Assembly: GCF_040054535.1 (NCBI RefSeq)
Contig: NC_090797.1
Coordinates: 12,037,501 to 12,101,500 of the forward strand
Direction: 5' to 3'
Length of the DNA: 64,000 nt
DNA from: Antennarius striatus
Lineage: Eukaryota > Chordata > Actinopteri > Lophiiformes > Antennariidae
Below are positions 1-11,861 of the stretch, piece after piece (the first letter of the stretch is position 1; the number at the start of each line of letters is the position of its first letter). Below the pieces are notes generated by a model. The model searched no databases and was not told the origin of the DNA. It saw only the letters and a list, made by a program, of their open reading frames with translations. The position numbers and the translations under genes are program-made.

Positions 1-2374
1 CACACATGGATCTATTTCAATTTAGGCCCCACATCCCTTTGACATCTTTTATCATCAACAGAGAACCACTTGTTGTGAAGATTATGGCGCATTACCACAA
101 TGGCTGTCACTCAAGACACAAGAACCAATCAATACAGGCCAGACATGTTGGTGGAAGCTGCTTGATGTGTTTCCTGACATCTGGATGGGTTGAAGGAAGA
201 TTGGATGGAGGCTCCAGGCGGTGGAGGCTACGTTGGTGCGCCTGAACCCTGAATGAAACTTGTTCAGCCAGGATTGCTACCTCAGTGATGTATGCCTTCC
301 CTAACCAGTCCAGTTGTGGTTGATACTATTAGGGAGAATTTAATTATTCATTATGAATATATTGAACAAATGGAAGTTGCAACTATCTTGACATTTGAGT
401 GGGGTTAAGAATCTTCAGTGAGAAACGTGGATCTTTTGTGTCGGGAAATCTACATCTTCATATTCATGACAAGATCACATCATGGAATAGCAATTCTGTT
501 ATAGAAGTTGTGACAATCACAGAATAAATCTACAGTCGACATTAACTCCAAAGGGAGAGAATTGAAAACAATTTTGACAACTGCCAAACGTGTAATGAGG
601 TCACAGCCTCAGAGTCAATGCGCTGTAAGGTACGGGGCTTTGAAAAGCGGCCACAAGACTGTGAGTAGAAATAATGGTGTCAGAGTAAATCTGACATTTG
701 ACTTTTAAACATGTCTTCACTTCATGATTTTATTCCGTTAGATCACTTTAAAGGACAACTCTGGATCAGACTGATCTGGCTCAATGACTGTGTGATGTAT
801 TGCCTTTCCCAACAGGTTGTCATGGTTCCCAGATGATGAATCCTTCGGTTGCCCCCCGTCTTTCTCTAGTGTCGTCATGGGGCTGCCCTTCGTATGACCC
901 ACAGCATTGAGAGAAGAATTTGCGGTTTAAACTCCACTGTCACTGTTCCTTTAAAGACATCCTTCAATGAGCAGCTCAGAATTCCGACGTGAGGACGGAT
1001 TCCGATCCTTGTCTTGTGTTGTCACATTTATATTAAAGCAACAGGAGCTGGAGTCTGTCCCAGCAGAGAAAAATCAGTATTCCACAGCAAAGTCTCTCCT
1101 CCTACAAGGAAATCTGTGAGCCAAAACTATCTATAGGTGAAATTAATTAGCTAGCTGGAGAATGGAGCATTAAGAGTGACAAACAGCTGCTGCAGCCCTG
1201 CTTAATGCCATCAACGTTAAAACTTAACGAATGAATTCATTACAGACATTATTGGGACCTCGAAACAATTACCACATAAAATTAGTGATAACAGGATTTA
1301 AAGAATGGGAATTTAATCCTTCGGTTTACAAAAAAAAAAAGCAACTCAAGTACAGTGTGGCACTAAATGAAGGGATGCTGCTGTAAAATACCAGACATGT
1401 GCAACCCAAGCGTTACCCCGAACGGCATCGAATGTGTGTCAGTCTGACTGTCATGCAAAAAAAAAAAAAAAAAAAGAACAGCCCAGGGGTTGTTTGATGC
1501 AAATTAAAATTCCAACGAGGGGTGAATTCACTTTAAAAAAGCAATTTAATTAAATTCCCATGCACGGTCATGTATCTTAAATTACATGCCAACACCATGC
1601 AAAATGCAGAAGGACAAACAGCAGCTGCAGACGCCTGCTGTGTTTGATAGAGACGCCCCACCAATGTGTTTATGAAGGATGAGATTAAAGCCAAAATCCA
1701 GGAGAGTAATTTCATTTTCATGGCTTTGCCTTTGATTTTCAACTAGCTTGGCATTTTCTATGTATTGTATTGTATTGTATTGTAACCCGAAGCCCTGCCA
1801 GTCAGCGTGATGTGGCACAAAAGACAATTTCTCTGGCAATTATCACATCCAACGCCGTGGCTTCTCTCAACCCAGGAGATCAAATCCTCCGTAACCTCAG
1901 CAAAAAAAAAAAAAAAGGAGGGAGGGAGGGAGGGTACCAGGGCATTTCTGGAGTAGAACCAATGACATTCAGAAGACGTGAACTTGTTGATGTGCTGGAT
2001 CAGGGATAATAGTAAACTGAATTACTGAAGACCTTTGATGGTGGGGGAGCTGGATCGGTGCTGAGGTGAAGGTGAGAAGGGACAAAGAACTGGGGGGGGG
2101 GGCAATTATGTTCAAATTGGAGGGGAGTGATGTATATTGAGTGACAGCCATTAAAATCTGACTCATGAGATGAAAATGACAACAAGGAAGAAACGAGGAA
2201 GACGGGATGAGAACCAATCACACCTGTTAGTTTCTCGTCGCTCTGAACCAGACGGAAGATTTGACGTTTTCCATAAATATTAAAGTTGAAAGGTCACTTC
2301 TCTTGATGGACAAGTGATGATTACGCAGTACTTACTTGCACCAATCTGCAGTGAAAGACAAGCTAGGTCAAATC
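1..2374. other. Non-coding stretch, no gene seen
   Basis: No convincing exon or RNA gene. It contains A-runs near 1330 and 1447-1465, a pentanucleotide repeat (TGTAT, about 4.6 copies) at 1761-1783, a GGGA-type tract near 1917-1934 and a G-run near 2092. The open frames here are short and show no domain or splice context. Confidence 0.6.
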
Positions 2375-2605
2375 CAGTGCTCTGACCTACTTTCATAGAT
2401 CAAAGCACTAGCTTGACCTAGTTTTCTGAAGGTCAAGGTCATCATCTCATTTTCATCCCCTTTGCTGCCCGTGTAATGTGCTTCCAGTTTCATCTTTCTA
2501 TCTGCAACGGTTGCAAAGATATTTGGTGGACTAACGGACAGACGGACAAACACACCAACACTGACAATTACGAAACATCGCCGCTTCGAAGCGGGATGTA
2601 ATGAT
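2375..2605. repeat. Dispersed repeat with AGGTCA half-sites
   Basis: The segment has repeated TGACCT/AGGTCA words (near 2385, 2413 and 2431-2442), then a block with GACGGACAAACACACC and a small palindromic end (CGCCGCTTCGAAGCGG, about 2579-2595). I recognise this arrangement as a dispersed non-coding repeat seen in many aquatic animal genomes but cannot name the family. The minus-strand open frame across it is an artefact of the repeat. Confidence 0.45.
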
Positions 2606-3035
2606 AAACAAGAAAAAAAATGATCCTCTGCCACGCCAGCGAGAACTGCTGGATGTGCTGACGCAGCAGTTTTCTACCTATTTATCAGCAGAACAAGCTG
2701 ATCTGAGATGAACGCTTTAGAATAAACAGTGGATGTGAGGAAACATCTAACCTGTTTCTGTCCACAGCTCAACAACTAAACGCCTAAAAGCCCCTCGGAA
2801 ACATCTCTAATTATAAATCTTGGTTGTTTCATCTACAGCTGTTTCCCCAGTGCTTCCAGCCATTATGCTGAGCTCAGCAAATCGTCTCCTAGCTCCAGCA
2901 GCATAATTATCTCACAGGCTACAGTGAGGCGCCGAGTCCCCCCTCTATTTCTTAATAAGAAAAAAGTCATAAAGTGTAGTTCAGGTCATTTGTTCTGGGT
3001 CATGTAAACCAATTACATACGGTGGTATTTAGTTA
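2606..3035. other. Non-coding stretch, nothing recognised
   Basis: AT-rich single-copy-looking sequence. No tRNA boxes, coding frame or repeat signature was recognised. Confidence 0.5.
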
Positions 3036-3145
3036 TAGGCCGTACACTGGCGCAGTGGGTAGCGCCGCTGTCTCACAGCGAGAAGGTGCTCGCCTCTCTG
3101 CAGTGGAGTTTGTATGTTCTCTGCGTGGGTTCTCTGGCACTTTTC
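3036..3145 (+). mobile_element. V-SINE/HAmo-like SINE, 5' head fragment
   Basis: The tRNA-derived head is readable: TGGCGCAGTGGGTAGCGC, then CTCACAGCGAGAAGGTGC, then the conserved body words TGGAGTTTGTATGTTCTC and GCGTGGGTTCTCTGGCAC. The order matches fish V-SINE-type elements (A-box-like start, 'cctcacagcaagaaggt', 'gtggagtttgcatgttctcc'). The 3' body is missing and the copy runs straight into a Tc1-like end. Confidence 0.7.
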
Positions 3146-3149
3146 AGTT

Positions 3150-3306
3150 TTTTATTTGTAAGAAAATGTAAACTCAATGCATAATATTCTTTTAACAGTT
3201 GTGTGATGCTTTGTGTTTGTCTGTCGTAGAAAATATTTTTATGTCTGTGGCTGAAATGTGGCAAAACCAAGTTTAAGGGGTATGAATGATTTTGTAAGCG
3301 ACTGTG
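3150..3306 (+). mobile_element. Tc1/mariner-like 3' end remnant
   Basis: The sequence finishes with AAGGGGTATGAATGATTTTG and GTAAGCGACTGTG. This resembles the right end of fish Tc1-like elements ('aggggtatgaatacttttgcaaggcactgta'). No transposase frame or left end is present, so this is a short decayed piece adjoining the SINE head. Confidence 0.5.
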
Positions 3307-3338
3307 TTCTTATAGCTTTCACACCTGCTCTGATTCAA

Positions 3339-3382
3339 CACACACACACGCACACACACGCACACGCACACACACACACACG
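3339..3382. repeat. (CA)n microsatellite with CG interruptions
   Basis: Alternating CA dinucleotides interrupted by ACGC units over about 44 bp. Confidence 0.9.
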
Positions 3383-4225
3383 CAGAAGTGATCTGGAAAC
3401 GTGCAAAAAAAATTCACAATGATCGATTTGTTAAAGCTTCAAATTCATTCTGGTCTGAGATCACAACATCAATATCCATCGCTCTTCCTCTGTGGGGAGG
3501 CTGCAGCTCACCTGTGAGCCATGTGTGTGCGCATGTCACACTAAGAATTTTAGACGGTTTTCTTTTTTCTTTCATTAGCTTTCATTAGCATTAGCTTTTG
3601 AGAGTGCGTATGTTATGGTGTTAACTTCTCTGTTCTCACCACACTCTGGATCTCTAGGCAAACCCAGCATCAGGGCCTGCATGAGAAAAAGCCTTTTCAA
3701 TATTCATGCCTTCATGGTATTCCTATGCCAGCGCAGCAGACTCCCTGCTGAGTTTAGTGGGTGGGACTGGGAATCACAGCGCCTCTCACTGAGGAGGGGG
3801 GGGGGGTCACGTGCATGAGTGATCCCAATGACGGCATGTTTAAAAATAGTGGCATGCCGTCATGCAGAACATGTCTCAGTGGGGGTGTGAACGGTGTGTG
3901 GCGTAGTCTTCACTCTTTCACTCATGTTGAGCATGAAGGTGCCAGTACTCCCAGTAAAGAATGAGATCACTGACTTGGAGGGGTGGGGGTGGGGGTGGGG
4001 TGGGGGGGGGGCTGTCAGAACAACTCATCATCTGAGGATCTACATTGCCTTGGTGGTCCTCCTTAACAAAGACTGCTGAGGCGAAATTATCTTTAGATTT
4101 GCAGCGACTTATTATTAAGATGCAAAGAGGAACAAAGGAATTAATTCATGAAAAATAGAGAAAAAAAATCTACAAAGTAAAGGGAAATTATGATTTAATA
4201 AAAGACAAAAATGGAGGAGAGGATC
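3383..4225. other. Non-coding stretch with hairpin and G-rich tract
   Basis: No gene. It holds a perfect 11-bp inverted repeat (3828-3838 / 3853-3863), a G-run at about 3794-3806, and a G-quadruplex-type tract at 3979-4011 with four or more runs of at least four G on the plus strand. Confidence 0.6.
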
Positions 4226-4412
4226 ATTCATTCACTCATTCGTTCATTCACTCATTCATTTCATGCAGAGATCATCAGAATTGTGGGGGGAAGCTGAGGA
4301 ACCCGGAGAGACCCCACACAGACCTGCAGAACATAAAAACTCCACACAGAAGGGAATCAAACCCGCAACCTTCTTGCTGTGAGGGGACAGAGCCATCCAT
4401 TGCTCCACCGGA
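4226..4412 (-). mobile_element. V-SINE-like SINE, minus strand, with ATTC-type tail
   Basis: On the minus strand the copy begins near 4412 with 'ggagcaatggatgg', then CCTCACAGCAAGAAGGTTGC and the tRNA-like GGTTTGATTCCC, then GTGTGGAGTTTTTATGTTCT and GGGTCTCTCCGGGTTCCTC. It ends in a GAATGA-type tail (plus-strand ATTCATTCACTCATTCG, from about 4226). This order matches fish HAmo/V-SINE elements. The central part is shortened. Confidence 0.72.
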
Positions 4413-7358
4413 ATGAGACAATATCCAGTACAAGATCAAATAAGAAGATGAGTCTGCTTTCCCCTTCTTAGTTTCTTTTTTGCAGTAAAGCTAGCAGAGA
4501 GTTGTCAAACATGTTTGACTCATCCCCCGACCTCCTCCAAAGAACTGTGGAACAAATGCATCACATTGTGACGTATCCTCCATTCATTTAATGAACCTAG
4601 ATCAGAGGATCCAGCTTTTGGACACACGCTCTGGAGAAGATGACCAACTTCAAATCAGCTTTTGTATGGAAACACTGAGGATGCAGACTGACATACTGAG
4701 AAAAACCATCCTCCTGTCATTTTTATATCAGGGGGGGGGGGATAACAAGGTAATTCCACTCAGAGCTCCTTCCCTCTGTTAACAGTTTCACTAAACAAAC
4801 ATTTCATTTTGAGGAGCGTCATCTTCTCAGATAGTTTAAGTAATTGTTTGAGATTTAAAGTGGGAAAATGTCTATTCACAGAAGGATTATTGATTTCTAC
4901 TCCTCAGATCTGTCACAAGTTGCTGAGCAGCATGACCACACACGCGTTTATTATTACAACTATGATATCACCATATCATTCATGCATTTTCCTCAGTGCA
5001 AAAAAAGAGAAATAAACAGAAAAACGCAAAAATGCTGAAATAAGAGCATTTTTCTAGTGCTGTTCATGCATAAGAACACATAATTAGAGGAAATGCTGCT
5101 ATCTTGGAAGCACAATCCACAAGTTCTACCTGCCTCAGGATCCTGGTCGGTCCTGAATGGTCCTGGTCCTGATTCTGAAGGGAAGGAATGAGCAGGGTGA
5201 GAGGGGTCGTTGGTCACCCTCTTGCATTAACAGCAGTCATTTTAACCCAAAATACAACGTTTCTCTAAGCCTGACAAAGTGGTTATTTTAACCCAAGCCA
5301 CAAACTTCCCCTGACCTTAAAGTGGTTTCTGCGCTCCAACCAAAGCAAACCTTGTAACATCATAAAACAGATCTATTTTTCAACAGTGATTTGTGATGGT
5401 TAGGGAGGATGGAGATGCTGATAGGGCTGTTCTAGAAGACATTAGTGGTCGATTCATGCAATTGATTGAGATGACATTCTTGAGGCTCCGAGGATCATTT
5501 AACATCAAAGTTCGGAACTTTTTCTCGAGCGTCGTTTTTCTTCTAATATTTCATTGTTTCACTGTTTGTGTTTAACACTATCAGGTATAAGACTTAGAAT
5601 CATTCACTTCATTTAAAACAGACTAAACCTTTTATTCCCACACCGTAGTTTCCTTGCAGTATTTCAAGTCATTTTTTTTTCTTTTCTTTAGTATCATATA
5701 AACATCTTACATGCTTGCTGGAACCACGCTGTGACTCCGAACATGTACAAATGCGCTGCAGATTTTAAATGACGAGAAATGAAACATAACAACAACCCCC
5801 GTGTTTGTCGAGCTCTGTGGACGACTCTAATATCATGCCAGGAAATTGCAAATCACAGTTTGTTTTGGGTCCATGTATTTGTGGATAATTCCCTTACTTC
5901 GCTCTTCAGCCAAATAAAAAAAAACAAAACTTGCCAGATCTGTTCAAACTAATAGCATCTGCATTTAGAGTTAAGATGAAAACACAGATTTCTAAAGAAA
6001 TGGATGACCTAAGGTAGAAAATGATGACCTGAAGACAGTTGAAATGAATATCTTATGAGATATCCGACAAAGAGAAAAATTAATCTTTTCATCTGTGTCA
6101 CAGATCCATCTCCAAAATCCTCTCAGACTCACATTGAGTGGAAATACATGATCAATATTGCAGTTCTTGTTATTATTGTTTTTTTGGAGGGGGTTTTTTC
6201 AATTAGAAAATGACGGATAGCTTTAATATTATTTAAGTCATAAGATTTATATAACCCTTTCTGCAAAAAACATAAAGAACTTTGAAAGGATGTTATCATC
6301 TGTGTTTTTTTATGTACAAACTGAGGTAAAATAATATCCTTCTCCAACATGGATACATTGCATTTTGGCAAGAAAGCCTTCATTTGTCACTACTTTTCTG
6401 GAAATCCATGTGCACCAGAGCGTGGGATTGAGAACAGTGCCAGTGGGAGCGGGCGGCCAGTTCTGACCAGAAATTTAAATTGGCGGTCTGAAAACACGGG
6501 CCAGGAGCCTTGTCAGCTGCACTCCTGCAAACAGTAATAACTCTCTGCAATCACACCATAATGATATGCTTGGGGTCCTGTTAACTCTGCATGTAATAAT
6601 GGTCTTGCTTTGCTATGTCTGTTAACAGAACGGATGATGGCAGCAGCGCTGAAGGGCCGTGGTGAGTGGAGGGGGCCAACTGTAGCAACGAGGGGTCGCA
6701 CCGGACCATTATGCCCTCCATTAGCATCCCAATTACACACCTTCATTCGCATTAACTAGGACAGATATTAGCTCTGACCTTTGAGGGATTGCACTAACAC
6801 CTCCTCCTCTGTGATTCCAAACCACAACCTTGAACCCCAACACACTGCCGACCGCTGCCCCCCCCCCTCTTCTACCTCACATGGCTCCCCAGAGATTCAC
6901 CACCTCCGTGATCCTAACATAAAGCAGATGAATTCTTAAAGAGTCATAATAGAGATCATATGGATGAACAAACGTTGGAAAGTTGGAAGACAAAATGTTG
7001 GATTTGACCTTTATCAAGTGTTTGAGGAGAAGAAAAGCTCGGATTTCATCCTCTATAACTTTATGTAAGGAAATAAACGTGTCATTATTTCAGATGATTT
7101 ACAACCACGTCAGTCCATGTGACTGAAGCGGTTGTAAATCCTTCTACTAATATTCATACTAGTCTCTGTACTTATTTTTGGTGACCTAAAATGCATTATA
7201 ACTTAACTTACATTTCGCTCCACTGATCATTACAGTCCTGATGATCCACGACAGTAAGATAACAAACAATGATAAAACTGATTTGAGGTAAGGTCAGAGA
7301 CTGTCCACATTAAGTGTGGTTCCAAATTTAGTGAAACTTAAAAAATTCCAAACTAAAC

Positions 7359-7398
7359 TAATACTAAACTATATCATTCAGGATCTAGTTTAGTATTA
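7359..7398. repeat. Perfect 13-bp inverted repeat, 14-nt loop
   Basis: Arm TAATACTAAACTA at 7359-7371 pairs perfectly with TAGTTTAGTATTA at 7386-7398. It is flanked by further CTAAACT-type words. AT-rich, with no known element recognised. Confidence 0.85.
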
Positions 7399-9106
7399 AA
7401 CTAATAATAACAATATGGTTATCATTATTAAATTATTTATGTGTCACATTTTCAGGTGACAACATGGTTGAACGGCTTTTTGTTCTGAGTTTTGTCTAGT
7501 CCTACTAAAAAACCGCAGGTCCTCTGGCACAGATGAAAACAGACTTCTGTCTATTGCTGAAGTGAGAAAACAGGATAAAAATTGGGGCAACATGCTAATA
7601 TCTATTGCCCCAGTTTGAGTGTAGCAAAGTTTTCAGTGTGATTAATGGCATTCAAATTTTCATAACACGTGTCCTGTATAATGTTCTACTAGCCTTTAAG
7701 CACCAACACATGATTTTCTTCAGCCCAGAAAGGAAGGTTTGTGTTCTTTGGTGCATTACAGTGAAGTTTTAGGACAATTTTTTGCAGCATTGAGAAAATT
7801 TAAGCAAATTCCCTCTAAATTTGTTTCAGGGGCAGGAATTGTGTACGGTAAGCTGGAGGTATAGTTCACATTGCTTAAATGAAAATGTTTGAAAAAAGAG
7901 AATGTAATGGGTTAATGGGCAATAAAATCACACAAAAGTTAAGTTTTTTTTTTAAATCATTACATGTACATGGGAGATGTCAAGTTAATAAAATAATTTA
8001 GAACAAATCTCTACGTAATATTTTTATGAAAAAATATTATATATATATAAATTAAGCTAAGAAATCAAAAATAATTCTTTATTTCCTGTTGATGCCTCCT
8101 TCAGAAAATCAATCTAATCCTTTATCTTAACATAAAATGAAGACACATAATTTATGAACACATTATTTAATCAATACAAAGGCCCTTCTTAGATGTTTCC
8201 ACGGTAATCGTTTCTGTGATTCACGCCTGAAAAAATTCAATAGAAAATGTTTTGTCTTGATACAAACATATCTGGTCTAAAGTTTATATAATCTGTGTGT
8301 GACATAAACCCTGGAGAACCCAGGCTGGGCAGAGTGTCGTAAACTACCTGTTGCTAGAATCATTGTTGTCAAGGTGCCCCTGCGTGACGCACTTAACCCC
8401 CCCAACCCGTCTCTGGTGACCTGCTCCGTGGCTAAACAGCGAAGGAGGAAAAACACAAACACAAGACCGGATTTTTTTTTTTTTTGGAATAAATAAAGAT
8501 TAATGAAAGTGATCGTTCCTTTTCACTTCCCCCTCTGTACCGACCTCCACTCATCTTCTCTTTTGACACTGTCTTCCCTCTTTGCCCCCCTCCATCAAAA
8601 AAGCTGCTTTACATGTATGAGGTGTGTGCTGTGATGAAAGAGGCAGAAATATAGCTGAGGGACAGAAGCTGTGGAAACACCTATGGTACACACACACACA
8701 CACACACACACCACCCTGTCACCGACTACACACCCTGTTCTCTGCAACATGGTTCTTCAGTGACAATGGGAGGCGATGGTTTATTTCATGTGCCGTTTCC
8801 ATCGACGCAGCAGTAATGACAAACAACATTAACATTTTGCTGACACGTGTTTCTGCCCCCCTCCCCGGTCGGGCATTAGTTTCCAGTGAGCTGCATGGTG
8901 CTGTTTGTGTAATGCATTTTATTATAAGTCAAGCATTACACACCCGCTGGAACTGATTAGCTAATGGGAGGAGAATGTGCTGTTATAATAGGATTAACAA
9001 AAGAACATCCCACAACTTATGGTCATTGAAAGATAGAGCTACTTACTTTTGTGGCAACTTTTTTATTATTTATATTTTTATTACTTATTATAAATAAAAT
9101 AAACTG

Positions 9107-9141
9107 GCTACAAGTGTTGGCATGCTGCTAACACTTGTAGC
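9107..9141. repeat. Perfect 12-bp inverted repeat, 11-nt loop
   Basis: GCTACAAGTGTT at 9107-9118 is the exact reverse complement of AACACTTGTAGC at 9130-9141. It lies in an AT-rich stretch. The function is unknown. Confidence 0.9.
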
Positions 9142-11422
9142 AAATTTTAGCTGTCACCATACCAGAGTAAGTGATCCCTCAATCTGATGTAAATATATGA
9201 ATGAGTTCATTCATGTTATTCATGAAGAAGAGCCTGTGTTAAGTTTGTACAAACGAAGATTTTACACACATTTTACAATCAAGTCATTTCTGGTCATTTT
9301 CTTAGTCTTCTGCTTAAAGTCTGATAAGAAAACCCTTACAGTCATCCGGGTCTTTTTGTTAATGTCATTATTTGCACATTGCTACGTTTCTCCTCGTCTT
9401 ACCAGTCAGTGTCACTGATTGCATCGCACTTCTGTGCGCATAATAAAACTGACACAAGTCATTAGCATTGATGGTGGTCCAAAGCTCCACCGCCTTCCTT
9501 TAACGTGGACTGACTTTTAAACTGATGAACTTATAGATAGAATCAACTTCACAGCAGCGATCCATCAATCCAGAGACATTTTTGTCGACCGGCTGCAGCT
9601 GGACGATCAAACTGTCCGGTAGTAAGAAAACTTTTGTTGCATGAATGGAAGTCATTTACATCTAAATGTCTTCAGAACAGACTTCACTGAACACAAAGAG
9701 AATAAAAAAAGAAATAAATGGGCATTTACTGGCAGGAAGTGTCTCATGAAAGATAGTTGAATTATGAGAAGTGTAGATTTTAGCATCCTGAGGGTGATGC
9801 AATATGGTTTTTAAGACATTTTAAGGATGTTAACCCTAGCTTTTATTTTCCAAAAAGACACAAAGCATCAGTAGAAAAGCAAACTAAATAAAGAAAAGGA
9901 GAAGGAAAGGATGTTGAGTCTTAGTATATCAGCGACATGCTCTGTAAGACCGCAGCAGACTTATTATTAATGCCAGTCTTATGAAAAGTGGCACTGGGCT
10001 AGGCTGGCTCCGAATGGATGGTCTGGGAAAACGACAGGGTGCTTCGGTATGAGAAAGCCCCCTCCACGCCGTACCTCCCATAAAAAATAGATGAAACCAG
10101 GCAATCTGTGAAAAGTAATTGGTTCCCTGGTGACTGCCTTTACACGGCTTCAAATCCCACCAAAAAATCAAACCGAGCAGACACCACAGAAAGCTGTGAA
10201 AAGAAAAGACAGCAGACGTGTGCGGCTGGAGAGCTGAAGCAGCTTCGTTAGGTGGTGGCTGGTGGAGCAGCGTCGATGTTTTAACACCTTCTGAGAGATT
10301 CCAACAGATTTAACATCATCCATCGGGCGATGAGCAGCAGAGGGTTTATTTATTTGTTTGGAATGTTTACCGGCGTCACTGTGAATTCCATTTGAGTCAT
10401 TTTCTCCTCAAAGTAGGTTAAAGAAATTAATCAGGAGCTCCACCTCTCATTGTGGTGTAATTACTCTAACAGACAGCAGAGCAAATCAAGAGCACACTCA
10501 CTGAAATGCACATGCCTGCATTCTGACAAATAGCATCAATGGTAATTGCCTCCAAAGCAGCAAATTAATGAGCATAAGCATCAATACTGGCACAAGGGAA
10601 ATGTCATGACTCACAGAGAAAATATGGAAACGGTGTTTGATGTGATTTGTAAGATGAGAAAGGTTTGTGTGGATGAGATAAAGTCAGTAAACAAATATCT
10701 GTTCATTACAATATTTAAAGGTCACAAAGGGGATGAACGACTTCTGCAAAAAATGCAATAATCTTTCATCAGATGGCAATTTATTAAAAAGCTAGCATTA
10801 GTGCTATGATGAGATGATTTACGATTTTGCCGTTCCCTCGTGCTCCACGGTCTGAAAACACATTAAGCTCCTTATTCCTACAAGAGCCATCAAAACCACT
10901 CCATCAGGTCTTTCATTATCAGGCCCAGGTGATTTGGTCCCGGAGGACGCTGCCTTCAGGCTGCTGTATTTGACAAATCCACTCACACACACACATACAC
11001 ACAAAGACACACACACATCCTATGGGTTACAAATATAACACAGTGAAGGATAATCAGGAGAATGACATCCGCTGTGTGCATTAAGACAGATGTCATCCAG
11101 GAAGCCATTCTCAGCTCATTTGCTCAGTTTAAATATCAAACGTTGACGACAACCCCAGTGCAACTGAGGTCAACGGGTTCATGAACAAGGACGTGAACTC
11201 CTTGTTCAGTGCTGTGAAACATCTGGAATCACTGTCAACAGATAACCTCAGAATGACTGCTGGGTAATGATTAGATCTCTTTTGAATTCATCACTGGTCC
11301 ATTTGTGTTCACGCTACCGGTTTTGTCATTCCTAGACAATGTAGTTAAACTTCGGGTATAGAACGATGAACACTTCCCTCCCTCAACAACAGTTAACCTA
11401 ATATGCCTCAAAGTAAAACAGA

Positions 11423-11861
11423 AGAGATGAGGGATCAGTGACAAATGATATACTTACAAATGATTGGTTATTAATAGAGGGGCTGGTGAGACTTTTCAAG
11501 CATGGACTGTAGACAGCAACAGTGAGGCATAAGTAGAAGTACTAACAAAGTACCATTTAACAAATAATAGAGAGTGCTCTAAACCACAGGTTTTATTCAA
11601 ATTAAAAGCCAGAGTTAATGTGATACTCGTGATTAAATGTTGCGTCTATTATACGCTGTAAGTAAACGTTTTCAGTATCCGAGGAGCTACAACACTTATG
11701 ATTATTCACACACCATGTAAACACATACACCTAAATGCAGCATGTTATATGATAGAATACCAGGATAAGTATATTATTTTTATACACAGCACAGCACACA
11801 CACCAGAGATGAGGGGTCTATGACATATGATATACAGACAAATGATTGATTGTTTAATAGA
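11423..11861. repeat. Pair of about 57-bp direct repeats 382 bp apart
   Basis: The segment at 11423-11479 (AGAGATGAGGGATCAGTGAC and on to a TGATTG end) recurs at 11805-11861 with a few substitutions. The sequence between the copies shows no gene. The copies may be the ends of an old element or a local duplication. Confidence 0.6.

Larger units (their letters stand above)
4413..11420. other. Long non-coding stretch
   Basis: No gene recognised. It contains a CA repeat (8688-8711), two perfect inverted repeats (7359-7398 and 9107-9141), a C-run near 6860 and AT-rich blocks (8020-8060, 9060-9100). Two sub-regions, about 8875-8965 and 10430-10600, are rich in homeodomain-type ATTA/TAAT cores and could be conserved enhancers. 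That is only an impression from composition. Confidence 0.5.
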
